A program made the position numbers and the translations under genes. This document shows positions 42,401-51,035 of a stretch of 64,000 nucleotides of DNA, piece after piece. The DNA is taken from contig NZ_JAAORJ010000002.1 of the NCBI RefSeq assembly GCF_017696315.1, positions 333,267-397,266 on the forward strand, read 5' to 3'. Positions within the stretch are counted from its first letter, which is position 1. Every line of letters begins with the position of its first letter. A model generated the notes under the pieces. It searched no databases, was not told the origin of the DNA, and was given only the letters and a program-made list of their open reading frames with translations. The DNA is from Prochlorococcus marinus XMU1412. Lineage in GTDB: Bacteria; Cyanobacteriota; Cyanobacteriia; PCC-6307; Cyanobiaceae.

Positions 42401-43212
42401 ATTAATTCGTTATTTTTGATTTGAGATGAAGAAAATGAAGTTGTGGTAATTATTAATCTAATATCTTCCTTTTTAAAAATTTCTATTAATTTCTTTTGAA
42501 TAATATGATCTTTTAGTGTTGAAATAAATAACGTTTTAGGCGATAGTCCGCATCTTCGTAACTGCAAGTTAAGTTTTTCGTTTACTTCAATTTCATTAGC
42601 CAAAAAAAGTGATTTATAGGATATTATTCCAATCTTTTCTCCTTTTTCAATTTTCCAATCATATAAATAAGGATCTGGATAAAAACTAATATTCAAAAAC
42701 TCATCAGGAATTAATGTTTCATTTACCTTTAGATAATTTAAACAATTAAGAAATTTTCTATAATTCTCCATTCCTCCCGATCTTAGTAATCTAGAAATAT
42801 TTAATGCAATATTTTTATCTATACTACTTATTTCACTTAAGGACACTTCCTGATCAACGGTACCTGATAGGATTAATAACTTCCTTTTTTTATTGACTGC
42901 TTGCCAATTTAAAAGTTGTTCAATTCCATAGTTCCATGTACCTTTATCGCCAAAAATTCGTAGTATGACAACTTTTGCATAATTAATTGTTTTTAATAAA
43001 TAATTATCTATTTGAGCTGAGGAATTTAAATTAGAAATTTCTAAAGCTCTTATATTATTTTTTAATGAAGCAAATTCTTTTTCTAACAATAAGTTTGATA
43101 TGAGATTTAAATCAGCTTTTACACTTGTTATAAAAATAAAATCTGCCGCTGGTTGCTCAATTAAATCATCATTATTCTTTTCATTTCCTGCTACATTTAA
43201 TATCCTGTGCAT
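39475..43212 (-). CDS. cobN: Cobaltochelatase subunit CobN
   Basis: Large subunit (1245 residues) of the class I ATP-dependent cobalt chelatase that inserts Co2+ during B12 synthesis; homologous to ChlH of magnesium chelatase. Conserved segments: GRWGKPSE-like VNRWGKPSEAIDL, HSPDLPPPHRYLAQYFWIE, HIGKHGTVEWLPGKSIGLS, FIVNDPGEGSQAKRRT, and GAPTRGKTEALPTGKNFFSVD. No CobS/CobT genes are adjacent; cyanobacteria are thought to use ChlI/ChlD-like partners. Fits with cobU at 59 kb and the B12-dependent metH that lies just beyond ilvE. Confidence 0.93.
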   Translation of the reverse strand: MHRILNVAGNEKNNDDLIEQPAADFIFITSVKADLNLISNLLLEKEFASLKNNIRALEISNLNSSAQIDNYLLKTINYAKVVILRIFGDKGTWNYGIEQLLNWQAVNKKRKLLILSGTVDQEVSLSEISSIDKNIALNISRLLRSGGMENYRKFLNCLNYLKVNETLIPDEFLNISFYPDPYLYDWKIEKGEKIGIISYKSLFLANEIEVNEKLNLQLRRCGLSPKTLFISTLKDHIIQKKLIEIFKKEDIRLIITTTSFSSSQIKNNELIENSTNIFTSLKIPILQLLSSNRSRKNWLNSSIGMNSSDLLMQIIIPEFDGRITTCPSAFKEIISKKNTLYSEITSYKADQVGIKWISKFATNYVKLQQLNNFEKKICLIISNYPVKNGRIGNGVGLNTPSSIINILNWLKEEGYDLGSCNYPQDSSELMSILIKTRTNDIESQNNKPLDYLPLSEYLKYWNYLELEPKNIIVNRWGKPSEAIDLDNEGFSINGIRFGKITLLIQPQRGYDSLTDRDIHSPDLPPPHRYLAQYFWIEKVFNANAICHIGKHGTVEWLPGKSIGLSNKCFPNIICPAIPNIYPFIVNDPGEGSQAKRRTAATIIDHLTPPLDRSELYGKYSILENYLDEYFEAKLLNSNRIEIIEKSIFELIKKDFNEITLNNKNNQIEEIDSFLCKIKESQIRTGLHIFGNRQNDINEINLFLCVARVPNANRIGIVQYIAKHLKLDLDPWTNIYDQKLSEKDKKILLIFSNKNILNFRMAIDFLEQQAKYLIYLFFYKMNTNIKNLEKYKNQKIIDYFFNEKKHNKYFLLLKKEILYPIINSSYNEKLSFINSLNGQYVKSGPSGAPTRGKTEALPTGKNFFSVDSRGLPTESAWSVGCQSASQILDLYKQDNGEDLKNIAISVWATSTMRNGGEDICQILYLLGVQPIWDGPSRRVVDLEIIPLSVLERPRVDVTLRISGMFRDAFPQLVKLTSKAINLVSNLNEDDKFNPLAGASRDGDSINRIFGSAPGSYGAGLQELISNSNWENIDDFGESYLNWSKWIYSDNLEPIEDKKSLENALKNVQLVVHNQDNKEHDILDSDDYYQFQGGLSSAVKKLSGKFPEMYHGDLSKFGLSKISKLQDEINKVVISRILNPKWINGMKDNGYKGAFEFSATLDYLYAFDASTEVVSDWCYEEVYKSWLCDLDLRNFFLENNPWALRDIAQRFLEIVNRKMWNNCSSDVIENLKNIIINTDSIIEKNEF

Positions 43213-43284
43213 TTTTATATATAAATAAGGTTTAGAATACGTAAGTAGGATAAAACAAGTTTACCTTAATTAAATAAATTGAAT

Positions 43285-44199
43285 ATGCATGAATTTCTTC
43301 CATACGCCTGGTTCGAAGGTAAATGTATTCCATTTAAAGAAGCAAAAATATCAATAGCTACTCATGCACTACATTACGGTACTGCTGCATTTGGAGGAAT
43401 GCGAGCGATACCTAACCCTACAAATAAAGAAGAATTCCTTTTATTTAGAACTGATAAACACATAAAAAGATTATCTCAAAGTGCAAAATTACTCTTAACT
43501 GATATATCTGAAGAATATATTTTTAAAGCCTTAGAGGAAGTTATAAAAAGAAATAAGCCACAAAAACCTATTTATATTAGACCATTCGTATATACAAGCG
43601 ATTTAGGTATAGCTCCAAGGTTACACAATATTGAAACAGATTTCTTTATGTATTGTATTGAACTAGGAGATTATCTATCCCCAGATGGGGTTTCATGTAG
43701 AATGAGTAGTTGGACTAGACAAGAAGATAGATCTCTCCCATTGAGAGGAAAAATAAGTGGAGCTTATATTACTAGTTCATTAGCTAAAACAGAAGCTAGT
43801 TTATCGGGTTTTGATGAAGCCCTGCTATTAAATTCAAGTGGTAAGGTAAGCGAAGCTAGTGGTATGAATTTATTTATTGTAAGGAATGGAGACTTAATCA
43901 CTCCTGGTGTTGATCAAGATATCCTTGAGGGTATTACTAGAGCTAGTGTAATTGAATTAGCAAAATCATTTGGAATAAATGTAATTGAAAGGCCTGTTGA
44001 TAAAACAGAATTATTAATAGCAGATGAAGTTTTTCTAACTGGTACAGCAGCAAAAATTACACCAGTTAAAAAAATTGAATCAAGTGAATTAAATGGTGAA
44101 AGACCAATAATGAATAAATTAAAAAGTAAGCTTATAGAAATAACAGAAGGTCGTACTCAAGATTATGATAATTGGGTAACAAGAATTTCTATAAAATAA
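43285..44199 (+). CDS. ilvE: Branched-chain amino acid aminotransferase
   Basis: Class IV PLP aminotransferase making leucine, isoleucine and valine from their 2-oxo acids. From ATG 43285 it has 304 residues. Motifs: AYAWFEGK-type PYAWFEGKCIPF, THALHYGTAAFGGMRA, RPFVYTSDLGI, SGAYITSSLAKTEA with the Schiff-base Lys, GKVSEASGMNLFIV and EVFLTGTAAKITPV. A TTG two codons upstream (43279) is an alternative start. It is 13 bases upstream of metH and probably co-transcribed with it. Confidence 0.94.
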   Translation: MHEFLPYAWFEGKCIPFKEAKISIATHALHYGTAAFGGMRAIPNPTNKEEFLLFRTDKHIKRLSQSAKLLLTDISEEYIFKALEEVIKRNKPQKPIYIRPFVYTSDLGIAPRLHNIETDFFMYCIELGDYLSPDGVSCRMSSWTRQEDRSLPLRGKISGAYITSSLAKTEASLSGFDEALLLNSSGKVSEASGMNLFIVRNGDLITPGVDQDILEGITRASVIELAKSFGINVIERPVDKTELLIADEVFLTGTAAKITPVKKIESSELNGERPIMNKLKSKLIEITEGRTQDYDNWVTRISIK

Positions 44200-44212
44200 T
44201 TTTCACCTAAAA

Positions 44213-47200
44213 ATGGAATCTTTCAGAACCTTTCTAAATAGAGATGAAAAGCCATTAATAATTTTTGACGGAGGTACTGGAACATCATTTCAGAACTTAA
44301 ATCTTACAGCAGACGACTTTGGAGGAAAAGAATTAGAGGGTTGTAATGAAAACCTTGTTTTATCCTCACCAAAGATAGTTGAAAAGGTCCATAATTCATT
44401 CTTAGAAGCAGGTTGTCATGTTATAGAAACTAATACTTTTGGTGCCTCATCAATAGTTCTTGATGAATATGATATTAAGAATAAGGCATATGAGATAAAT
44501 AAAAATGCTGCTCTAATAGCAAAAAAAGCTGCTACAAAATATGCATCAGTTGATAAGCCAAGGTTTGTTGCTGGTTCAATTGGACCAACCACTAAATTAC
44601 CCACATTAGGACATATAAATTTTGATGAATTAAAGGAATCATATAAAGAACAGATATATGGTCTTACGGATGGAGGAGTTGATCTACTTTTAATTGAAAC
44701 TTGTCAAGATGTATTGCAAATAAAATCTGCCTTATTAGCTTCTAAAGAAGTACTTGATAGTAAAAATATAGATATACCTATAATGGTATCTATAACAATG
44801 GAAACAACAGGTACTATGCTTGTTGGATCTGACATTGCCTCTGCATTAACAATATTAGAGCCGTTTAATATAGATATCCTTGGACTAAATTGTGCTACTG
44901 GTCCAGAACAAATGAAAGAACATATTAAATATTTGTCTGAAAATTCTCCCTTCGCTATAAGCTGTATTCCCAACGCAGGACTTCCTGAAAATATTGGCGG
45001 TGTTGCTCACTACAGATTAAAGCCAATAGAATTAAAGATGCAGTTAATGAATTTTATATATGACTTTAATGTTCAATTAATAGGTGGATGTTGTGGGACA
45101 ACACCCGAACATATTAAATATCTTTCTTCAATAATCGATGAAATTATTGATAACGAAATGCCAAATAAAAATGGTAAGAACAATTTAAGTGGCTATATTC
45201 CTTCTGCATCATCAATATATAATTCTGTACCTTACAAACAAGACAATTCTATTTTGATTGTAGGCGAAAGATTAAATGCTAGTGGATCTAAAAAGGTAAG
45301 GGAGTTGTTAAATAACGATGATTGGGATGGACTAGTATCAATTGCCAAGCAACAACAAAAAGAAAATGCACACGTTCTTGATGTGAATGTTGATTATGTA
45401 GGGAGAGACGGAGTGAAAGATATGAAAGAAATAACATCAAGACTTGTTACCAATATAAATTTGCCATTAATGATTGACTCTACAGATGCTGACAAAATGG
45501 AAAGTGGATTAAAGTCAGCTGGTGGTAAATGTATTATAAATTCAACCAATTACGAAGACGGTAATGAAAGGTTTGATCAAGTTCTAAATTTAGCCTTGGG
45601 GTATGGTTCAGGTCTTGTTGTAGGAACTATTGATGAAGATGGAATGGCAAGGAATGCAGATAAAAAATATGACATTGCTAAACGAGCAATTAATAGAACC
45701 AGGGAATGCGGTTTGTCTGATTATGAGCTCTTTTTTGATCCATTAGCTCTTCCAATATCTACTGGGATAGAAGAAGATAGATTAAATGCTAAAGAAACAA
45801 TTACTGCTATATCAAAAATTCGTGAAAATTTTCCTGAGACTCACATCATACTTGGGATATCAAACATTAGTTTTGGTCTTTCACCATTATCCAGAATTAA
45901 TCTAAATTCAATATTTTTAGATGAATGCATTAAAGCAGGATTGGATTCTGCTATCATCGCACCAAATAAAATTTTGCCATTATCAAAAATTTCTGGAGAA
46001 ACCAAAAAGCTTTGCTTAGATTTGATATACGACAAAAGAAAATTTGAAGATGATATTTGTATTTATGATCCATTAGTAGAATTAACAAAAGCTTTTCAAG
46101 ATTTATCTATTCAAGATTTCAAAAAAGCATCTTCAGAAAATAAAAACCTAACTCTGGAAGAAAGCCTAAAAAATCATATTATTGATGGAGAAAAAATAGG
46201 TTTAGAGGATCAACTAAATAAAGCTTTAAAAAAATATAAACCTCTAGAAATAATTAATACCTTTCTACTAGATGGGATGAAAGTTGTAGGTGATTTATTT
46301 GGCTCAGGTCAAATGCAATTGCCATTTGTACTCCAATCCGCCGAAACAATGAAATTTGCCGTTTCAATTTTAGAACCACATATGGAAACTGTGGAAGAAA
46401 ACATATCAAATGGAAAACTCTTAATTGCAACAGTCAAAGGCGATGTTCATGATATAGGAAAAAATTTGGTTGACATAATACTTACAAATAATGGTTATGA
46501 CGTAATAAATCTTGGAATAAAGCAAGATGTTTCAGCAATTATAGATGCACAAAAAAAGCATAATGCAGATTGCATCGCTATGAGCGGATTACTTGTTAAA
46601 TCAACTGCTTTTATGAAAGATAATTTAGAAGCTTTTAACAATGAAGATATTAGTGTACCAGTAATATTAGGAGGTGCAGCCTTAACCCCAAAATTTGTAA
46701 ATGAGGACTGCAGCAAAATATATAAAGGGAAAATTTTATACGGAAAAGATGCGTTCACTGATCTTAAATTCATGAATGAATATATGGACAATAAAAAAAA
46801 GGGTAATTGGTCAAATACAGAGGGATTCATCAACAATGAGGGAATAGATATTAATTTAGCCTCATCAAAGTCCAACTCTCAAGCTGTTAAAAAATCAATA
46901 TCTATAGATATAGAGACTTCTAAATTAAATTTAAAAGAAAATTTTATAAGATCTAAATTTATAAATGAAGAAGAACCAATTCAAGCTCCTTTCTTGGGAA
47001 CGAAAGTCTTGAACGAGATTGATATAGATTTAAATAAGTTAATTTTTTATTTAGATACAAAAGCTCTATTTAGCGGACAATGGCAAATAAAAAAAGGAAA
47101 AAACCAAAGCGTAGATGAATACAATAACTATTTGGATTCATATGCTAAACCATTGCTAGATAGATGGTTAGAGACAATTGTAGAAAAAAAACTTATTTCA

Positions 47201-47779
47201 CCCAAAGCAGTTTATGGATATTTCAGATGCGGTAGAAAAGATAATAGTATTTTCTTATTTGATGAGAAATCATTAAATAAAATTTCCCAATTTAATTTTC
47301 CACGACAAAAATCTGGGAATAATTTATGCATAGCTGATTTTTATTGTGATTTGAAAAATGATAAACCGATAGATATATTTCCTATGCAGGCAGTAACCAT
47401 GGGCGATATTGCTAGCGAATATTCTCAAAAATTATTTAAAGAAGATAAATATAGCGATTATTTGTTATTCCATGGACTTACAGTGCAATTAGCAGAAGCT
47501 CTAGCTGAGTATGTCCATGCATTAATTCGTATTGAATGTGGTTTTAGGTCTGAAGAACCAGACAAAAATAGAGAAATACTAGCTCAAAAATATAGAGGAG
47601 CTAGATATTCTTTTGGTTATCCTGCATGTCCAAAAGTATCTGATTCAAACATACAATTATCATTGTTGGATGCCAAAAGAATAAACTTGACTATGGATGA
47701 ATCTGAACAACTTCATCCAGAACAAAGTACTACAGCTATCATTTCACTACACTCAAAAGCTAAATATTTCAGCGCTTAA
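44213..47779 (+). CDS. metH: Cobalamin-dependent methionine synthase
   Basis: Transfers methyl from 5-methyltetrahydrofolate through B12 to homocysteine. 1188 residues, four modules: homocysteine domain (about 1-310) with zinc ligands Cys227, Cys293 and Cys294; pterin-binding domain (about 340-610); B12 cap and Rossmann domain with DVHDIG at 744-749, His746 being the lower cobalt ligand; and the SAM-dependent reactivation domain (about 900-1188). All are present. I see no metE here. No cobalamin riboswitch fits in the 13-base spacer after ilvE. Confidence 0.97.
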   Translation: MESFRTFLNRDEKPLIIFDGGTGTSFQNLNLTADDFGGKELEGCNENLVLSSPKIVEKVHNSFLEAGCHVIETNTFGASSIVLDEYDIKNKAYEINKNAALIAKKAATKYASVDKPRFVAGSIGPTTKLPTLGHINFDELKESYKEQIYGLTDGGVDLLLIETCQDVLQIKSALLASKEVLDSKNIDIPIMVSITMETTGTMLVGSDIASALTILEPFNIDILGLNCATGPEQMKEHIKYLSENSPFAISCIPNAGLPENIGGVAHYRLKPIELKMQLMNFIYDFNVQLIGGCCGTTPEHIKYLSSIIDEIIDNEMPNKNGKNNLSGYIPSASSIYNSVPYKQDNSILIVGERLNASGSKKVRELLNNDDWDGLVSIAKQQQKENAHVLDVNVDYVGRDGVKDMKEITSRLVTNINLPLMIDSTDADKMESGLKSAGGKCIINSTNYEDGNERFDQVLNLALGYGSGLVVGTIDEDGMARNADKKYDIAKRAINRTRECGLSDYELFFDPLALPISTGIEEDRLNAKETITAISKIRENFPETHIILGISNISFGLSPLSRINLNSIFLDECIKAGLDSAIIAPNKILPLSKISGETKKLCLDLIYDKRKFEDDICIYDPLVELTKAFQDLSIQDFKKASSENKNLTLEESLKNHIIDGEKIGLEDQLNKALKKYKPLEIINTFLLDGMKVVGDLFGSGQMQLPFVLQSAETMKFAVSILEPHMETVEENISNGKLLIATVKGDVHDIGKNLVDIILTNNGYDVINLGIKQDVSAIIDAQKKHNADCIAMSGLLVKSTAFMKDNLEAFNNEDISVPVILGGAALTPKFVNEDCSKIYKGKILYGKDAFTDLKFMNEYMDNKKKGNWSNTEGFINNEGIDINLASSKSNSQAVKKSISIDIETSKLNLKENFIRSKFINEEEPIQAPFLGTKVLNEIDIDLNKLIFYLDTKALFSGQWQIKKGKNQSVDEYNNYLDSYAKPLLDRWLETIVEKKLISPKAVYGYFRCGRKDNSIFLFDEKSLNKISQFNFPRQKSGNNLCIADFYCDLKNDKPIDIFPMQAVTMGDIASEYSQKLFKEDKYSDYLLFHGLTVQLAEALAEYVHALIRIECGFRSEEPDKNREILAQKYRGARYSFGYPACPKVSDSNIQLSLLDAKRINLTMDESEQLHPEQSTTAIISLHSKAKYFSA

Positions 47780-47788
47780 GCTAAATTT

Positions 47789-48007
47789 TTAGTTATTTTC
47801 TAAATATTCAATAATTTCTTCCTGTAGTTCTTCCATCGTTTCATTATCACCCAGATCAAGTCCCTCACCCGCGGCATCCTGTGTTAACTCAAGATAATAT
47901 GAAGCACCATCACTAGATAAAAATTCTAATGCGGAAGTTTCATCACTATCTTTAAAAGCTTCATAAAGAGCTTTAAATGCAATGTTTTCAGTAAAGTCCC
48001 AATCCAT
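47789..48007 (-). CDS. Small acidic conserved-type protein (72 aa)
   Basis: 72 residues, strongly acidic, without membrane span or signal peptide. Predicted mostly helical: WDFTENIAFKALYEAFKDSDETSALEF, then a turn and an acidic C-terminal helix (ETMEELQEEIIEYLENN). No known domain. It has a normal ATG start followed upstream by a 98-base spacer with a purine-poor AAAAAACC stretch; convergent with metH (9 bases). Composition and codon use match its neighbours, so it is likely a genuine picocyanobacterial gene of unknown role. Confidence 0.7.
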   Translation of the reverse strand: MDWDFTENIAFKALYEAFKDSDETSALEFLSSDGASYYLELTQDAAGEGLDLGDNETMEELQEEIIEYLENN

Positions 48008-48105
48008 AATGAAAAAAACCTTATTAGAATTATTACCTCCTTACCCCCCATACTCGTCAACCTTTTTTAAAGAAATGTTGGTGTTTTATTATTATTAAAA
48101 AAACT

Positions 48106-48489
48106 ATGACCATAAATAATCAAAATCAGTTAAATGTCCTTGGAGAAGAAATTGAGATTTGTAGTTGCGAACCTATGACAGGGTGGTTCAGGGATGGATT
48201 TTGCAACTATGACAAAAATGATGGAGGGAATCATTCCATATGTTGTGTAATGGATGATAATTTCCTGAAATATAGTAAATCACAAGGTAATGATTTAATA
48301 ACCCCCATGCCTATTTATTCCTTCCCAGGACTAAAGGATGGTGATCATTGGTGTATTTGTCTTGATAGGTGGAAGCAAGCATTATTAGACGGTCTTGCAC
48401 CAAAAGTCATATTAGAATCAACTAATATTGTAGTCTTAGAATCAGTACCTCTGGAAAAATTGAAAGAATATCAATTTAATAAAAAGTAA
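48106..48489 (+). CDS. DUF2237 family protein
   Basis: 127-residue cytosolic protein matching DUF2237: NVLGEEIEICSCEPMTGWFRDGFC (about 8-31), DGGNHSICCVMDD and GDHWCICLDRWKQA. Four to six conserved Cys and the Trp/Gly pattern suggest a compact fold, perhaps metal-binding, but no activity is known for the family. Monocistronic or with the Ap4A phosphorylase-like gene 48 bases downstream. Confidence 0.86.
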   Translation: MTINNQNQLNVLGEEIEICSCEPMTGWFRDGFCNYDKNDGGNHSICCVMDDNFLKYSKSQGNDLITPMPIYSFPGLKDGDHWCICLDRWKQALLDGLAPKVILESTNIVVLESVPLEKLKEYQFNKK

Positions 48490-48537
48490 TTACAAGTTTA
48501 TATTTTTTTTTAAAATGATAATGATAAATTTTTTTAA

Positions 48538-49368
48538 ATGAGTTTAGAAATATATTGGAAAAAAGCACTAGAACAAACTCAATTATCAATTGATGATGAA
48601 TCATTATGTCCTCTCAAAACTGATATTATTACTAGTGATTTATATGAAAAAGACGACTTCATAATTAGGAAACTCGATACTTCAAAATTTATTAAAAAAA
48701 AAATTTATGGTCCTAAGCAAAATCCGTTTTGTCCTTGGGAAAAGATACTAGAAATTGATAAAATTGGTGATAATCATCAACTAATATTAAATAAGTACCC
48801 TGTACAAAAAGGTCATATTTTACTTATTACAAATAAATGGAAACCTCAAAATGGATGGTTAGATATTAAAGATTGGAGAGCGATCCAACAAGTTAATAAT
48901 GATACTAGTGGATTATGGTTTTTCAATAGTTCTCCAATTGCGGGAGCAAGTCAACCTCACAGGCATTTTCAACTTCTGCGTAGATCTAAAGGTGAGATAT
49001 CATGCCCTAGAGAAAAGTGGTTTTTAGAGATGAACTCATATCAAGATCTAGATAGTAAGCTTAAAAAAAATATTATTGTATCCAAATTTGATTTTTTAGA
49101 AAATCCATCATGTCTTTTTGAGTTTTACTTAGAATTATGCAAGAAATTGGGACTTGGGGATCCTATTAGTGATAAGAAACCGATATGTCCCTACAATATT
49201 TTAATAACTAATAAATGGATCGCTATTATAAAAAGAAAAAATGATCATATTCATGGTTTCAGTATTAACGGTTTAGGATTTGCAGGATATCTACTAGTAA
49301 CTGAAAATTCAAATATTAATTATTTAAAGAAATTTGGCCCTGAAAAACTTCTAGAAAGTTTTGTTTGA
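48538..49368 (+). CDS. ATP adenylyltransferase / Ap4A phosphorylase-like protein
   Basis: 276-residue HIT-superfamily nucleotidyltransferase of the Ap4A phosphorylase type. The active-site motif is PHRHFQLL (about 140-147, HxHxQ). KNPFCPWE-like QNPFCPWEKIL and LILNKYPVQKGHILLITNKW are typical of the N-terminal half. The enzyme splits diadenosine tetraphosphate with phosphate into ATP and ADP, clearing a stress nucleotide. Length is near the yeast-type family (~300). Confidence 0.84.
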   Translation: MSLEIYWKKALEQTQLSIDDESLCPLKTDIITSDLYEKDDFIIRKLDTSKFIKKKIYGPKQNPFCPWEKILEIDKIGDNHQLILNKYPVQKGHILLITNKWKPQNGWLDIKDWRAIQQVNNDTSGLWFFNSSPIAGASQPHRHFQLLRRSKGEISCPREKWFLEMNSYQDLDSKLKKNIIVSKFDFLENPSCLFEFYLELCKKLGLGDPISDKKPICPYNILITNKWIAIIKRKNDHIHGFSINGLGFAGYLLVTENSNINYLKKFGPEKLLESFV

Positions 49369-49371
49369 ATA

Positions 49372-49551
49372 CTAATTAGTTACCTCAACTTCCTTATCCC
49401 TGCTTATTTGGCTTTCTAGAACTTCTATAGATGCTGTTACTGATGCAATTTTACGTTCAAGTGAATCCTTAATATAGTTGAGCATTTCTAATTTCTTGTG
49501 TTGATAAAAACTCTTTTTTTCTTTAGATGACTTGGAATAACAATTAAACAT
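49372..49551 (-). CDS. Small coiled-coil protein (59 aa)
   Basis: Short ORF (ATG 49549-49551) encoding 59 residues: MFNCYSKSSKEKKSFYQHKK head, then a heptad-like helix (LEMLNYIKDSLERKIASVTA, SIEVLESQISR) that could form a coiled coil. No signal peptide or membrane span. Unknown family. It occupies the gap between the Ap4A phosphorylase-like gene (3 bases from its stop) and the divergent RHH-J gene. The regular helix pattern and lack of an alternative in this interval support it being real. Confidence 0.6.
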   Translation of the reverse strand: MFNCYSKSSKEKKSFYQHKKLEMLNYIKDSLERKIASVTASIEVLESQISRDKEVEVTN

Positions 49552-49696
49552 TTTTTATTTTTATTATAAAAAGATACTTAATTGACTTGTGACAGAAAAA
49601 ATAAATTGGTTTTAATTTAAAAACAATATTCCTTATGGACTTTCAATATTTTTTGAATAAAATTAAATAAATTCCATACTCTTCAAGAAAATATTA

Positions 49697-50707
49697 TTGA
49701 ATAGTCCTGAAAATTCAAATACAAAAAGAATTTCAATTGATTTACCTGAGGAACTAATTTCCAGGTTTGATCAATTACGAAAAGAGTGGGGATTTAGAGC
49801 AAGAGGACCTGTAATAGAAAAGATACTTAAAGAACTTCTTCAAGAAGATGATTTACTACCTAAAAACCAACAGCAAGAAATAGACTTTAACGATAAGAAT
49901 ACTAATGAAAATTTAAATATTGATGAAGATACTGCATTGGTATTAATTAAATCAGACGTAAAAAATGAAGTTAATGAGATATCTTTAAATAAAAGATCTA
50001 CAAATAACAATCAATATAAAGAAACAGCCAACTCAAATATAAGCCTTCCCAATTTCGTTGAAAAAAAAGTAAAGAATCTAAGAAGAAGTATTAATAGTGA
50101 AAAATTAAAGGAGAATATTAATGATATTCAAATTAATACAATCAAAGAAACTGAATTAATAAAATGTCGAATTGAGTTAATTAGTCATTGGAAAACACTA
50201 TATGGATCAGTTCCTAATGACCATGTAGTAGAAGCTTCAATGGATTGGTTTGAAAGGGATATATGGCCAAATCTTGATGGGACTGAAAATCTACCCTTTA
50301 CTTGGAGTGCAGCCAATAAATTAATGTCAGAATTATGCCCATTTTGGATAAAGAAAAATCCATCACTTGAAATTGTTTTATTAATGATTGGCGTTTTAGA
50401 AGACCCTTTTGCAACATCAGATCTGATAAATAGAATACCAACACTTATGAGAAGGTTTGTAAGTAGATTTAAGCGAAATAATAGATCAAATTCATTTGAA
50501 ACTTTGGACTCAACAATGACAGTACATGGAGCACTTAAATTATTGAATTTATCAACATCAGCAGGATCAGCTCATACATTCCGTAAAATTAGGGAGGCCT
50601 ATAAATCAATAGCCTTAGAGACACATCCAGATGCTGGAGGATCAACAGATCAAATGAGAAAATTAAATGAAGCGTATCAATTGCTAAAAAATCTATATAG
50701 AGACTAG
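49697..50707 (+). CDS. Ribbon-helix-helix plus J-domain fusion protein
   Basis: 336-residue protein with an unusual layout. Residues about 9-48 (KRISIDLPEELISRFDQLRK, ending at KELLQ) look like a ribbon-helix-helix DNA-binding fold. A low-complexity linker (about 50-150) leads to a conserved middle domain (about 150-250, Trp-rich: HWKTLYG, MDWFERDIWPNLDG, PFWIKKNPSLE). The C-terminus (about 270-336) is a J-domain with THPDAGG and LNEAYQLLKNL. The HPD is intact, so it could stimulate a DnaK. The start is TTG 49697. Three copies of a palindromic repeat lie downstream. Function unknown; DNA binding is inferred. Confidence 0.75.
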   Translation: MNSPENSNTKRISIDLPEELISRFDQLRKEWGFRARGPVIEKILKELLQEDDLLPKNQQQEIDFNDKNTNENLNIDEDTALVLIKSDVKNEVNEISLNKRSTNNNQYKETANSNISLPNFVEKKVKNLRRSINSEKLKENINDIQINTIKETELIKCRIELISHWKTLYGSVPNDHVVEASMDWFERDIWPNLDGTENLPFTWSAANKLMSELCPFWIKKNPSLEIVLLMIGVLEDPFATSDLINRIPTLMRRFVSRFKRNNRSNSFETLDSTMTVHGALKLLNLSTSAGSAHTFRKIREAYKSIALETHPDAGGSTDQMRKLNEAYQLLKNLYRD

Positions 50708-50720
50708 TATAGTAATTCCC

Positions 50721-50765
50721 ATATAAGACTAATTACAAGTCTAATTAATAGTCTCATATAAGATA
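50721..50765. repeat. Palindromic ~45-base repeat, copy 1
   Basis: Begins ATATAAGACTAATTACAAGTCT, i.e. AGACT and AGTCT half-sites in inverted orientation around seven bases, followed by a third half-site in ATAGTCTCATATAAGATA. It begins 13 bases after the RHH-J stop codon. Copies 2 and 3 keep the same order of half-sites. Confidence 0.6.
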
Positions 50766-50899
50766 GCTGTGAAGCAAATAATTTCCAATTTTAATCAATT
50801 ATTTTTATTCAAATTTATGTAAGCAAAAAATATGTATTAATGAAATCAAGACAAAATTTGCTTTTAAAAAATAAAAATTTCTTTGTATAGCAATTCTTA

Positions 50900-50945
50900 A
50901 ATAAGACTTATTATAAGTCTATTGTATAGTCTCAAAATAGATAAG
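50900..50945. repeat. Palindromic ~45-base repeat, copy 2
   Basis: Contains AAGACTTATTATAAGTCT, a near-perfect palindrome, then TATTGTATAGTCTCAAAATAGATA. Aligned with copy 1 without gaps over about 45 bases, most positions agree, notably ATAAGACT, AAGTCTA and ATAGTCTCA. Lies in non-coding sequence. Confidence 0.6.
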
Positions 50946-51035
50946 TAAGATAAATAAATTAATCGATTTGAATGAATCATGCCCAAACTGCTTAATGCCT
51001 GGGAAAAATTAAAAATTGAATAATAAATCAATAAA

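Noticed and set aside
44200-44212. Cobalamin riboswitch controlling metH
   Set aside because: Only 13 bases separate ilvE from metH, and no B12-box-like sequence was seen before ilvE or cobN.
46495-46875. 126-codon leftward frame inside metH
   Set aside because: Antisense to the B12-binding part of metH, no independent motif; a composition artefact.
50839-50889. 16-codon ORF starting ATGAAATCAAGACAA
   Set aside because: Too short, no ribosome-binding site, no protein-like features; expected by chance in AT-rich DNA.
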